Shown here piece after piece: positions 23,934 through 34,141 of a DNA stretch of 64,000 bases. Source of the DNA: Saccharina japonica (lineage: Eukaryota; Sar; Phaeophyceae; Laminariales; Laminariaceae); the NCBI GenBank assembly GCA_008828725.1, contig MEHQ01000078.1:211200-275199 (forward strand). Reading direction: 5' to 3'. The stretch's first letter is position 1. Every line of letters begins with the position of its first letter. The notes beneath the pieces are model-generated. The model was not told the DNA's origin. It searched no databases and was given only the letters and a program-made list of their open reading frames with translations. The position numbers and the translations under genes were made by a program.

Positions 23934-24415
23934 AGCAACATACGCAAGCAGGAGCAGCAGTAGCAGCAGACGGATATATCCCGTGTGAGGGGAGGGTGAG
24001 GAGGTGGGGAGAGAGGGTCACGGTTGATAGCTACATTATACAAATACTGACTAGGGGGGGGGGGCATACTGTTCATTTATTCCCGTAGGCGGACATTCTG
24101 GATTGCCTCAGCAGCAGCAGCAGCAGCAGCACGACGAAACAAAACACGACGACAAGGCACACAGAAGCTCATCCCTCGCTACAGGGGACACGTAGGCAAC
24201 CCGCGGTTGGGGTTCTATTTACTTACCTTACCACTATAGCGACATTTTTCAGCGCCGTTTCCACGTTTTTTTTTCCCTTGTCCCCGCCAAGTCTGTGCAG
24301 CTCTAATTGGGGCAAACTAACAAACGCCTCACCCCTTTCCTTCCCAGTGGCTATATCCACCGCACCTGACCCTCCGGGGTCAGGTCGGGTCGACATACAA
24401 ACGCGCCCGAGGTGG

Positions 24416-24458
<43 letters not shown>

Positions 24459-27400
24459 GTTTTGCTGCTGCAACAGGAACAACGGGTTACACGACAACGC
24501 ATGCTGAGAACGACACCTCTGGCGTTGATCCCGTACTTTCCGCGTATCCCACGGTTTGCCTATATATAGCTCAAAACAGAAATAATGGACAAAACACAAT
24601 ACACCGTATACAAATCATGGACGCACGCACCCACACACCTTATTGAGAACGACCCCTCTGACGCTGATCGCGTACTTCTCGCAAATTCAAAGGTTTACCT
24701 ACTGCATAGCTAAAAACACAAATAATGGAGAAACACATAAACACAATACACGAATAATGGACAAAGCACAAAACAAAACTGGCACAAATCATGGACACAT
24801 GCACCCACACACCTTGTTGAGAACGACCCCTCTGACGCTGATCGCGTACTTCTCGCAAATCCAAAGGTTTACCTACTATCTGTATAGCTCAAAACACAAA
24901 TAATGGACAAACACATGAGACAAAGTACACAAATAATGGACAAAACCCAAAAAAACTTCGAAAAAATAATGGACACACGCACCCACACACCTTGTTGAGA
25001 ACGACCCCTCTGACGTTAATCCCGTACTTTTCGCATATCCCTCGGTTAAGCTCCAGCTCGTCGTATGCCGAACCCAGCCCCCCGTTGGCCACCAAGATCA
25101 TGTCTGCGTTTAAAGCCTTCGCAACCTATTTTGCAGAAAACGAGCGTCAAGCGACAAGTAAGTGCAGCCGCGGGGAGGGGGGGGAGGAGGGAGCGCGGCC
25201 AAGGGGGGGGGGGGGGGCGTACTCATTTGTTGCTTGCCTTAGTCATTTGACCATTGACCACGCACCCCTTTCGAGACGGAGCAGGGGGAGGGTGTACTCA
25301 TGTTGTGCACGGCCGTAGTCATATGACCATAGACCCTCGCATCCCTACAATGCCGGGACGGAGCGCGTTGGGTTTTCACCAACCAGGCAGACATTGCTTG
25401 CACCAAGCGCGAAACGCCGTGAGGTATTGGGCGAGTCGCATGGAGGGTGAGCTGCATCCTGCTAAGAACCGCCTCTGAGGCGGACTTGCATATGGACGAC
25501 AGCTTCAATGAGTTAATTTAATTTCTGGTGTGGCCACTTCCGGAGACAGCAATGGGTTTTACTATGTAACTGCCTCGCGGACGCCTTACCATATTAACAC
25601 TACGTGATACGACCATTCCCCTTGTGCGGAACAAAGGTTCTCCACCCCGCACAAATGATCTACTCGACCGCCAGCTTTGGTGACCGCCAAAACAAAATAA
25701 CAAAAAAAAACGGCACCCTGGTTGTCTAGCTCCACGCAGCGAGTGGCGTGTTTTACAGCGTCGTTGCCAACCGACGCCAACCCAACCTATAAATATATAA
25801 TATATTTATATGACGGGGGGAGGGGGGGGGCTTACTCATTCGCTGTTTGTCTTAGGCGTTTGACCATTGACCACGCATCCCTTTCGAGAGGGAGCACGCA
25901 AAGTTCCTACTCCTAACAGAGAGACATCTAGCGGAGACCAGAAAAGGGCATGTTGCCTCTATGCTACAGGTGTAGCCTATACCTATATGCAAGCCTGGTA
26001 AATGGCAATGTTAGTAGTTTTGTTCGATTCTTTGGTTTTCTGCTGGGTTTTCTTGATCCTGTTCTGCTGTATTGGCTATAGTGAGGGATTGAGGGGTCGG
26101 TATTTGAGCTGGACATCGTTGAGGGCAACATACCTGGTATATAATACCCGGTATGCCAGGAACGTACTCTTCTGCTTACTTTAATACTAATTGTAGCACA
26201 AACAGCAGTATCGTACAACAGTACTATTAATAAGGATACTACTAAAGCAGTACTTGAAACGTACAAGAGCACAAGAAAAATAAATTCTGTAGTTTAGTAC
26301 AGCAGCAGATCATAAACGTGTAAGAAACTGCTGCAGTCTACGAGTACAGCAGCAGATTACAATTATTACGGTTGCGAAGAGTAATACTACTGTAAATAGT
26401 ACCAAGTGCTGCTAACTGTACTACAGCATGCCTGTGGTATATGTACTCGTACTGCTCTGCGTACGTAGCGGTTATCACACGAAAAAAAAGAGGTGACTCG
26501 TACGTACATAAGATGTTACGGGTATACCAGGTACATATATATCAAGTCTTGAAACCTTAAATAATTATGTACAGCCAGTACATATCATAGTTATTGACAT
26601 GCCTCCGTACGAGGGGGGGGTGTACTCATGTTGTGCACGGCCGTAGTCATATGACCATAGACCCTCGCATCCCTACAATGCCGGGACGGAGCGCGTTGGG
26701 TTTTCACCAACCAGGCTTACTCATTCGCTGTTTGTCTTAGGCGTTTGACCATTGACCACGCATCCTTTTCGAGAGGGAGCACGCAAAGTTCCTACTCCTA
26801 ACAGAGAGACATCTAGTGGAGACCAGAAAAAAGGAAAAAAAAAGGGAACACAAAAAATAATAATGCAAAAACAATGACTAGTATTATGTACTTACCAAGG
26901 GTGCTTAATGTACACGAGTATTGAAAAACGGAAACAAAAAAAGGGTACGTATACGACAACCAAACACGGAAACATGAGGAAAACCAAAAAAAAAAATGCC
27001 AAACAAAAAAAAAGTAATGGCATGCCAGGTTTCGATCCTGGGTCCTCGAGGTTATGAGCCTCGCACGCTACCTCTGCGCCACATGCCAGCCATATCTGCA
27101 TAGCAATTTTTGGGCTTATATAAAAAAAAGAAAGTCAGGAATAACATGGTATTCGTGCGTAGCTCTGGGATACCAGGTACCTGGTACAGAAATGACACAT
27201 ACGACCACGCGCTCGTACATAACGTGCGTTGTATCGTATCTATGAACGGCGTTAGCCATCACTCTGTTGCTATAACTTGGACCCTAGGATATCACGTTTA
27301 AAACAGAAACCGATGCTTTACACGTGTGCTGTACGTGCCAGGCTCGTCTGAAAAAACGGACGAAACCAATGATGTATATCAGATTATACAGCAGCAGTAT

Positions 27401-30400
27401 CGCCTGTACCTCGTACTCGTACGCTCGTACTCGTACATGAGCGTACACAAAATATACCGGTAATATACAATATACAAGGGGGCTTCGCCGCGGTGGGCTG
27501 ACGCCCGTCTGAGGCTTCGCGCATGCTTGCAATGGTCGAGGATTTACCAGGTACCTAGTACGTAATAGGGAAATCGAGGCCTTAAGCGCGACGGTACTGC
27601 CGAGAGATTAAAAAAAAAACACGATTGAGTCAGCAGGTTGATCAGAGAAACCATGGATGCACCCTACTGTATATATACGAAATGTATGTGGATATCATTA
27701 CTATACATTATAGCTAGGAATTCGACCGATTATTCAATGGGTTTTGCTTTTTAGAGCCTGGCTGTTGTGTGGAGCTTAGATGTGGTCATGTTGCAAAAAA
27801 AACCTTGAAAAAAAAGTGACCTCCTGGAGGCGGCAAATAATCGCTGTTTTCTTTTAGGTGGTATACATAAGAGCGCTCGATTCTGTGAACGCAGAGCAGG
27901 GCTTCAAACCCCGCGATGGCCGCGTTTTTTTTTTTTTTCTGTTACGTACTTTTTTTTTGCTACAGCAGTAGAAACTTCTCCTTTTAATAGCGGCACTAGA
28001 ACACACACGGAGAGAGCGACCCTTCGAGAATCGCCTTATAGCCTACGTACAGCAGTAGCCCTATTGTCTTACACTACTGTCTTACAGTACGTAGTAGAAC
28101 ACAGTACGAGGTGTGCAGCACTCCTAATGCCGTCTTACGGCAGGCAGTATTACTAGCCGAATTTTCTTGCAGCAGTCTTACAGCAGTACCACTGTCTTGT
28201 ATAAGTCCCCTACTGCTGTCATGTAGTAGACCTTGCAGTAGTTCTACCTTCTGACAGTAGCAGTCCGACCGTCTTACACCAGTCATACCGCCTCCCGACA
28301 GTAGTCCTCCCGTACCTTACAGCAGTAGGTCTACTGCCCTACGTACTGCTGTCTTACAGCAGGCATGCCGCCTTACCGTTGGTAGTCGTCCTACTGTCTT
28401 GACAGTAGACATACAGCAGCGATACCAGACGTCCAGCAGGTCTATGCATGTACAACAGGTATTCTGTATTCACGCATGAGTAGTACCTGAGCGTTGTTGA
28501 GATCGACGACGCTTCCCACTGCAGTGTGTCCAGTTCCCTCTAGCACGACCACATCGCTCGCATCCAGAACGTGCTGTACGTTGTACCCCAGGCGAAAAAA
28601 TGGGGGGAAAAAGAACAGGTCACAAAGTGTGTACTCCAGTAATGAAATACAGTGCGAGAACGTACACACAGTTTTATCTCGCCGGTATTGTTGTGGTAGC
28701 TGTTTTATCTCATGAACGCATCGCAACGATACCAGGGTACCGGTATGCCATGAGTCTGTGCCCGCAGGGAAGGTTCAACACAACGGATAGATATCTCCAC
28801 AGATAGATCAGATAGATCATATATTGCCTCACCCGCCTTTCTGAGAGGTTGTCAAGGATTTGCATCGTACAGATCCAACCCAGGAAAGCATGCGCGTAGA
28901 TCATGCGGTTTATACGGCTCCTACCCGGCCACACGAGCTAAATCATACGTACACAAGATCGAGAAAATAGCTGCCTTGAAAGGTCTACTGCTTATAGATA
29001 ATGGAATGGGAACCGATGATCTGTCGGAGGTGTGGCAGGCTCAAACCTTCACGAAGGAATCTGCTGCAGTGCAGTTAGTAGTTGCTGTAGTGCAATTAGT
29101 AGTTGTTGCAGTGCTAGTAATATAGTAATAGCTGCTGCACTGCACTCGCCAACCATAACGTTACGTTCTTGCTCCGCGCCGAAGCAACGCGTTCTTCTCT
29201 AGTCGTTCGTGAGCACCAAAACCTCACACTTACACAAAACAACAAACTTATGTTCGCCGACATAAACGCTATTGTTAGCATTTGCCCAACACAGCTATCC
29301 AAGGGTGTGCTTAATGAGGTATTATGCCGGACTTGGGATCAACCTTGGCATATCCACGGGTTTACTACTGATATGTAGGCTCTATGTGCTTACTTGGACC
29401 GTAACATGTAACCGTCATAGATACTTGGTAACGTCACCGACTATGGCGCAACCGTATCCCTCTGTTTCCTGTTTCTCTCTTCGTTTGTTGAATTTGGTCC
29501 ATCCACCCAGTCGGGTGTTAAAGCGGTGCTGGCCCCGGGCCCCTGCTGAGTTCAGGGGTGTGGGCGCTGTGCCATGGATAATTTGTTTCCTCGCGACGAA
29601 ATCATAGGAAAAACTCTGAGGGTACCCGGGTAGTAGGGTAGTATATACTCAGGGGTACCTGAGTACCAAACCTGGCTGTTTTGGTCAAACTCGGGGGTTC
29701 CTGTGTACCAAATCTGGTCATTTTGGTCATATTCCGGGGTACACATGTACCAAACCTGGTTGTTTTGGTCATACTCGGGGTATGTACCCAGGATGCATGC
29801 TACGGTAGGGGTGCACCTAAGCATTTTTCTGAGGCGTCTCGCCGATGAGCTCTCTATCTCCCACCCCAAAACGGACCTAAGAAAAATTGTGCAACTAACC
29901 CGATAAGCAATCAAGCCCATGGCCTCGTACAGTAGGAATCTTAAAACGAAAAAAAAATGATATTGGGGAGAGTTCCTTAGTTTGAAGAAGGGAGACACCA
30001 TCAGTCACAACCATTGTTGGGTCAAAAAGTGTCACTGGGACCACCATTATGGCACGCCTTCCATTAATGGCCACCCACAGAGTACACCTAGCAAAACACA
30101 CCTTCGCCAATATCCCAACATAACTATGGTCACCAACGTAAACCCTGTAGTATGTTGGAAACAAAAAAAACGATCTGTAACGTTGCGCCATGTTTCTGTC
30201 TCAAAAACCCGGCGTTTGTTTTATTTTATTTTATTTTCTCGCTCCCTTTGGCCCTTTTACCTGGAACGAGCTGCGGACGTCCTTGAGCTGCTCCCCGGCC
30301 GCTATCTTTCCGTCGATGTAGTCCCTCGTGTAGCCCGAGGGGATCAGGACGGGGCTCATGTCCTCGTACCGACACTTCAACTCGAAGAACTCCTTCATCA

Positions 30401-33400
30401 GGCTCACATCCTGTTTGATGGGTGGGGTGTTCACGATTATCGTGTGTTTTGCGCCCAAATTACAAATCTTACGTAGTGTTCTTACTATTAATATTAGGGC
30501 CGTTGCTTTCGAAGGGCTTTTCGCCCTAATTTTCCGTACGATTTTTCCATGTTTTTTTTTTCTCGCTTTTTTTATTTAATTTCCAATACTTCCCTGTTTT
30601 GTTTTTCTTCTTCCCTATTTTTTGGAAATTTAACTTTGCTGGTATTTTGCCCTCTCTTACATTTCCAAAATATGGAAACATTTCCTGTTTTTTCCTTGTT
30701 TTTCTGGGGGGAAAAAATGTGGAAAATGTGGAAAAAATCTCTCCGGTAATATAACGTAATAACGGCCCCTAACCCTCTTGGGATTTCAGAGGGAAAAGTT
30801 GACCTTACAAAGCACGATAAAAAGTGACCACTACAGCGACGGCCACCGCGTGAAAAGGGCGATGATACAACTTGGGGTACGAGTTGCTTAGCCCGATGCA
30901 GTCCTTCAGCAAGCTCCAATCCTACTTGCCGGTGCGATTTTCTCCGTTTTTTTTCTTTTCCGTTTTCCCGTTTTCCCGTTTTCCCGTTTTCATATTTTCA
31001 CGCTCAAAAATCGTCTCAAATATTACTACTATTACGGGGGACTACAGTAAATACTAGTAAATAGGACCGATGGTACACATCAAAACCTACCGTATATAGT
31101 TACCTATTTTACTAACAATATTTGGTCCTATTTACCATGGTCCCCCGTAAATCCGAATCTTCTTGTAGCAATAAAATGGGTCAAGTGTGAATGTGAGGAT
31201 GGTAACTAGCCTTGTCGACGAGGATTCCGCCCTCCGTAAGCTCGTGCTGCTGCCCCACAGGTTTGATGAAGCCGACGTTCTTGAAGCGCTTCTTCAGTCC
31301 GGAAATGATACCGAGGCTGACCGTCGTTTTACCGACGTGCTGCCTGCGCAGGGAGAGGGGGGGCGCAGGCAGGGAGGGAGGGAGGGAGGGAGGGAGGGAG
31401 GGAGGGAGGGGGCGAATGAAGGTTGCGGGGATGCGTTTTTTTTTGGCAGCATACAATAAACCGCCGCGTTATCAACCATCAAGCAATCGTATGAGTATTC
31501 TTGGGTTGCTCCTTACTCCTGGTCCTGCTCTGCTGAATCTTTGTAGGAGCAAACATCAGTAATCATAACCAAATATGGCTAGTGGACATAGGGGGGTACA
31601 TTATTTTGGCGCCCATCGTGGGGTTTGATGACTCTTCTTACTACACAGGCCCACCCGGAATAGCAGTGTGGGCGTGGTACAGGACGAGTAGTATCATGCC
31701 GGGGACCGTACGCCTGTCATGCAGACCCTTGTTGTAGTTTCGACACCACAAACCGTGATTTCACCACGCCCTAATATTAAATTTACAGTCCAGCATCCTG
31801 CTTTAGGGTGATACTGAAACCGTCAGTCTATTCAAAATAGTTTGCTTTCGTCACGTTTTCACACGTCGGACAGATGATCTACGGATAGATCATCTACAGA
31901 TAGATACTCTATCACGGGGGGACCATAGTAATCAGGACCCATCACGTTCACTAAAACCTATATAATACAGTATTTTTACTAAGCACATTTGGTCCTGAAT
32001 ACTATGCTCCCCCGTAATAGACCTAACCTGCCGTTATGAGATGTTTTGCAGGATCTACTATTTAATAACTGTATACAGTACAAGACCCAACCCAGGAAAC
32101 AAGTCCTAGACCATGCACTTTTGCAGCTCCCACCCGGCAACATGAGGTAGATCATACAAATCATATAGATCATACAGATCATACAGATCATACATAAATA
32201 TCTAGATAATGAAGTGGGAATCGATGGTCTGACCGGTGTGTACCGCATATACGCCTTTTCCCTCTAAAACCCCAAAGGGGTTAACCCCCTTACAACCGCA
32301 CCCGCGCTTTGGGCACAATATATGTACTGCAGTAATACTCGGAAAAGAGTTGCCTCATATTTGCAGTGGTCCCTCTGTAGTGCCGGCTGCCCGATATAGT
32401 GCCTATGAAATCGCTTGGCACAGATGGGATTAACCACTACTGCTACGCTGTGACAGTTGTGCGGAGTAGTGCCGGTTGCCGCTATCGCGCCGGTATTGTT
32501 GGCTGGCGCATATTATACCGGCACTATAGAGGGGCCATTACTGCTGTATCTATGATATAATACGTATGTACAACAGCCGCAAGCAGCGCTATCCATATGT
32601 ATGTGCGCGAAGCACATGTAGAGTTATCCCAAACCCTTGTGTCTGGTATGTACGGCGTATGTAGAGTACTCGTAGGCTTCACTATTCGAGTTTGATATCA
32701 GCCAATCATACCGCCGTACGTACAGGTTGTTAATAGTTCAGTTGTCGCACGTGGTCCCCAGAGCGAGCGATGACAGGCGATCGATCGATGTTGTCTGCTT
32801 GCCCAACGTGGCGACTACACCGCATGGTAACTACTTTGTAGTTCAACGTCCAACCAGCTGCCGTATGGGCTATTCAGCATCACATAACCCATACCTACAG
32901 ACTCGTACCCATGACCGCCCCGGGTGAAAGCGTTACTGCTGATGGTAATGTGGTACGGTACGAGCAGGGGGGGAGGGGCTCCGGGAGTATATATACTCGT
33001 ACTGTACCGGTACTCGTACTCAGTGAATGTGAGAACGAGAACTACTCACAGCATTTCCGGGTTCAACACTCTGGATACTGCTGTTGAGTACTCCAAGCAT
33101 TTCGGGTGTTTGTACTTGCGGGACTGCTTGTACACGGTACGGGTTTCTGTACTACCCAGGCCCGTGCTCCCAGTACTTGCAGTATTTCCGTAGGCTTTCA
33201 GGACTCAGTACCGCTCATACTACCCAGCACTATAATACTCTCAGTACTCGGAGTACGAAATATTCTCGATACTCCGAGTATACTGGGAGTATGGAGTATA
33301 CAAGGAGCATACTCGATGCCCCAAGTGTACCCGGAGTTTGAAGTATACAGCCGTGGGACCATCTGTGCTGAACCTGAACACTGAACACACACATACCCAA

Positions 33401-33820
33401 GGGCTCTTACCTTTCGCTTTGGGATGGTGCGTAAACGCTTCTCGCACCTACCAGGTACCAGGTAATCAGGATTTTGAGGTATTGCTTGCATGATAAGGCA
33501 CCTTCAAGTGTATACCAGGACTGCTATACTCATCGGTTCATGAAGAGATACCGGCCATGCGTTGTAAGCAGCTGGCGCACACGACATGACACACTATTTT
33601 AGAGATCGTAGGTACGAGTAGACACATCGGTGCACAAAAGGTAAGAGCTGCTTCGTGCGTACTGCTGCACTACTTGTACCGGTATACGGCCAAGTACCTG
33701 CAGGAATCTAGTGCACAGCAACGTAAAGAGTGCCGAGTATTGGCACCAAGCAGCGTCTAAGCGTTCTCACCTGGTGGCTGCAATGAAGATAACTTTCTTC
33801 CCAGCATTGTTGAGCGCCAT
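19875..33820 (-). CDS. BioD-like P-loop / DRTGG-domain protein (phosphotransacetylase N-terminal family)
   Basis: Ten exons on the minus strand: 33820-33771, 31343-31211, 30410-30261, 28573-28487, 25125-24991, 23899-23844, 23484-23324, 22776-22658, 21049-20904 and 19989-19875 (TGA). They total 1,152 bases, all in phase, giving 383 aa. Residues 15-24 (ATRQHVGKTT) are a BioD-type Walker A with Ala for the first Gly. The DRTGG-family hallmarks follow: DVSLMKEFFEL, EDMSPVLIPSGYTRDYIDG, VVVLEGTGHTAVGSVVDLNN (residues 120-137), ILVANGGLGSAYDELELNR, GVVLNK and VVPDEPYLARP. The DRTGG-like domain is about 225-345 (GALVLTGQDLRP, IPVIVSNASTFDTMDRI), then a YTPKLHKEDE tail. In bacteria this module regulates or accompanies phosphotransacetylase; here it stands alone, with no Pta catalytic domain. 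The second intron needs a GC donor. A targeting peptide is not evident from the chosen ATG. Confidence 0.85.
20330..20870. repeat. Degenerate GGCGGCCGTG repeat in last introns of BioD-like gene
   Basis: More than fifteen imperfect units with GGCGGCCGTG followed by AT-rich text such as AAATTGGTTTA; unit length varies about 22-45 bases. Neither spacing nor sequence is regular enough for a CRISPR. Confidence 0.75.
21085..21380. repeat. LINE-tail-like dispersed repeat
   Basis: Same block order as the copy at 25203-25545: G tract, TGTACTCATTATCATGCA, GACCCTCGCATCCCTACAAT, ACCAACCAGGCAGACATTGC and GGTGTGGCCACTTC. Confidence 0.6.
21845..21955. mobile_element. MITE family 1, complete copy
   Basis: ACGGGGAACCATAGTAAATA at the left and TTTACTATGCCCCCCCGT at the right are inverted copies. 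The interior holds AGTAAAAATAGGGAAATATA. Length is about 110 bases. Confidence 0.7.
22240..22420. repeat. TAGATCATCTACA tandem repeat
   Basis: About nine units of GATCTAGATCATCTACAGAT, a GATC-palindromic minisatellite. It adjoins a GATC-family dispersed copy at 22430-22640. Confidence 0.85.
23585..23725. repeat. (ACAAG)n array
   Basis: About two dozen perfect or near-perfect ACAAG pentamers in an intron of the BioD-like gene. It makes long Cys/Leu/Val open frames on the minus strand that are artefacts. Confidence 0.95.
24418..24455. repeat. (CAG)n microsatellite
   Basis: Twelve or so CAG triplets within the intron after the 25125-24991 exon. Confidence 0.9.
24485..24990 (-). repeat. Three tandem partial copies of an exon 3' end plus donor
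   Basis: The genuine exon 25125-24991 ends with CEKYGINVRGVVLNK and donor GTGTGTGGG. Copies of that 45-base exon end lie with their junctions at about 24813, 24640 and 24500, at spacings of about 178, 174 and 139 bases. The two nearest still read CEKYAISVRGVVLNK (or nearly so) and carry the following intron text (AATAATGGACA, ACACAAATAATGG). They are tandem duplications across the exon-intron junction. Confidence 0.8.
25203..25545. repeat. LINE-tail-like dispersed repeat, double copy
   Basis: Starts with a G tract and CGTACTCATTTGTTGCTTGC, then ACCATTGACCACGCA and CTTTCGAGACGGAGC, directly followed by a second tail type (TGTACTCATGTTGTGCACGG … GTGGCCACTTC). The first tail equals the 3' end of the LINE fragment at 40090-40640 in reverse orientation. 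Confidence 0.65.
25810..26840. repeat. LINE-tail fragments in intron
   Basis: Two fragments (25815-25935 and 26615-26830) share the GCTGTTTGTCTTAGGCGTTT and AACAGAGAGACATCTAG blocks. Between them is AT-rich sequence dense in CAGCAG and GTAC words, with no gene seen. Confidence 0.5.
27018..27088 (-). tRNA. tRNA-Met-like gene, anticodon CAT
   Basis: The minus strand folds as a cloverleaf: acceptor TGGCATG with CATGCCA (7 bp), D stem GCGC/GCGT, anticodon stem CGAGG/CCTCG around loop CTCATAA (anticodon CAT), T stem CCAGG/CCTGG around ATCGAAA, and a T run downstream as Pol III terminator. The T loop starting with A and the GGCGCAG..AGCGTGC D arm recall initiator tRNA, while the CTCATAA loop is elongator-like. 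It lies in an intron of the BioD-like gene, on the same strand. Confidence 0.7.
27848..27928 (+). other. Possible degenerate tRNA-like unit
   Basis: GGGCTTCAAACCCC resembles a T arm and a long T run follows, but no convincing D arm or acceptor pairing can be drawn. It could be a tRNA pseudogene or SINE fragment. Confidence 0.25.
28800..29045. repeat. GATC-rich dispersed repeat copy
   Basis: Contains ACAGATAGATCAGATAGATC, CAGATCCAACCCAGGAAA and GATGATCTGTCGGAGGTGTG, the blocks shared with the copies at 15300 and 22430. Confidence 0.55.
29625..29795. repeat. Minisatellite, unit about 48 bases
   Basis: About three to four units of GTACCAAACCTGGCTGTTTT then GGTCATACTCGGGG. A fragment of family-3 MITE follows at 29797-29960. 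Confidence 0.75.
30809..30921 (-). pseudogene. Duplicated, apparently unused exon of the BioD-like gene
   Basis: After a GCAAGTAG acceptor it reads DWSLLKDCIGLSNSYPKL, clearly related to DVSLMKEFFELKCRYEDM at the start of the next genuine exon (30410-30261), with many identical codons. It stays open for 37 codons to a GTAAGG donor but ends in phase 2, whereas the neighbouring exons need phase 0. Inclusion would therefore shift the frame. It is either a decayed duplicate or a frame-breaking alternative exon. Confidence 0.6.
31034..31148. mobile_element. MITE family 1, complete copy
   Basis: ACGGGGGACTACAGTAAATA … TTTACCATGGTCCCCCGT, with TTTTTACTAACAATATTTGG inside. It lies in an intron of the BioD-like gene. 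Confidence 0.7.
31371..31410. repeat. (GGGA)n microsatellite
   Basis: Ten GGGA tetramers 30 bases upstream (minus sense) of the acceptor at 31344, forming a CCCT pyrimidine tract for that intron. Confidence 0.9.
31914..32015. mobile_element. MITE family 1 copy
   Basis: ACGGGGGGACCATAGTAATC … TACTATGCTCCCCCGT, inserted within a GATC-family repeat copy (31860-32245), which it splits. Confidence 0.65.
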
Positions 33821-34141
33821 GTCCTCAGATTCGCCCAGACTCTCCCTGCTCCGTGCTGCCTTCTTGCTCAGCTCTAATGTGGTGCGTTGCCTCGAGCAGT
33901 CGCTTGAGGAAATTGAAGGAACACAATATTCCGACCTAGTTCCGCCTACTTATATGGAAACCCCTTGTCCGTTGGTCATTTTCTCTCTGCGCTTGTTCGT
34001 GAAAGCCCTCTCAAAACTCGCGGTACTTACCCTCGAGGACGAGGCCACAGCAGCTACCCACACCCCCAGCGGCATAGAAGGGTTGCGAGAAGCGAAGGTA
34101 TACTGCTGAGGAGCGTACGGGCGAGGGGTGCCTGAATTTTG
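33821..34141. promoter_or_regulatory. Putative bidirectional promoter interval
   Basis: The proposed first ATG of the BioD-like gene (minus, 33820) and the proposed first ATG of NCAP-D3 (plus, 34142) are 321 bases apart and divergent. No TATA box is evident. The minus strand stays open upstream of 33820 and carries a GTAAGT site near 34028, so the BioD-like transcript may have an upstream exon here. Confidence 0.35.
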
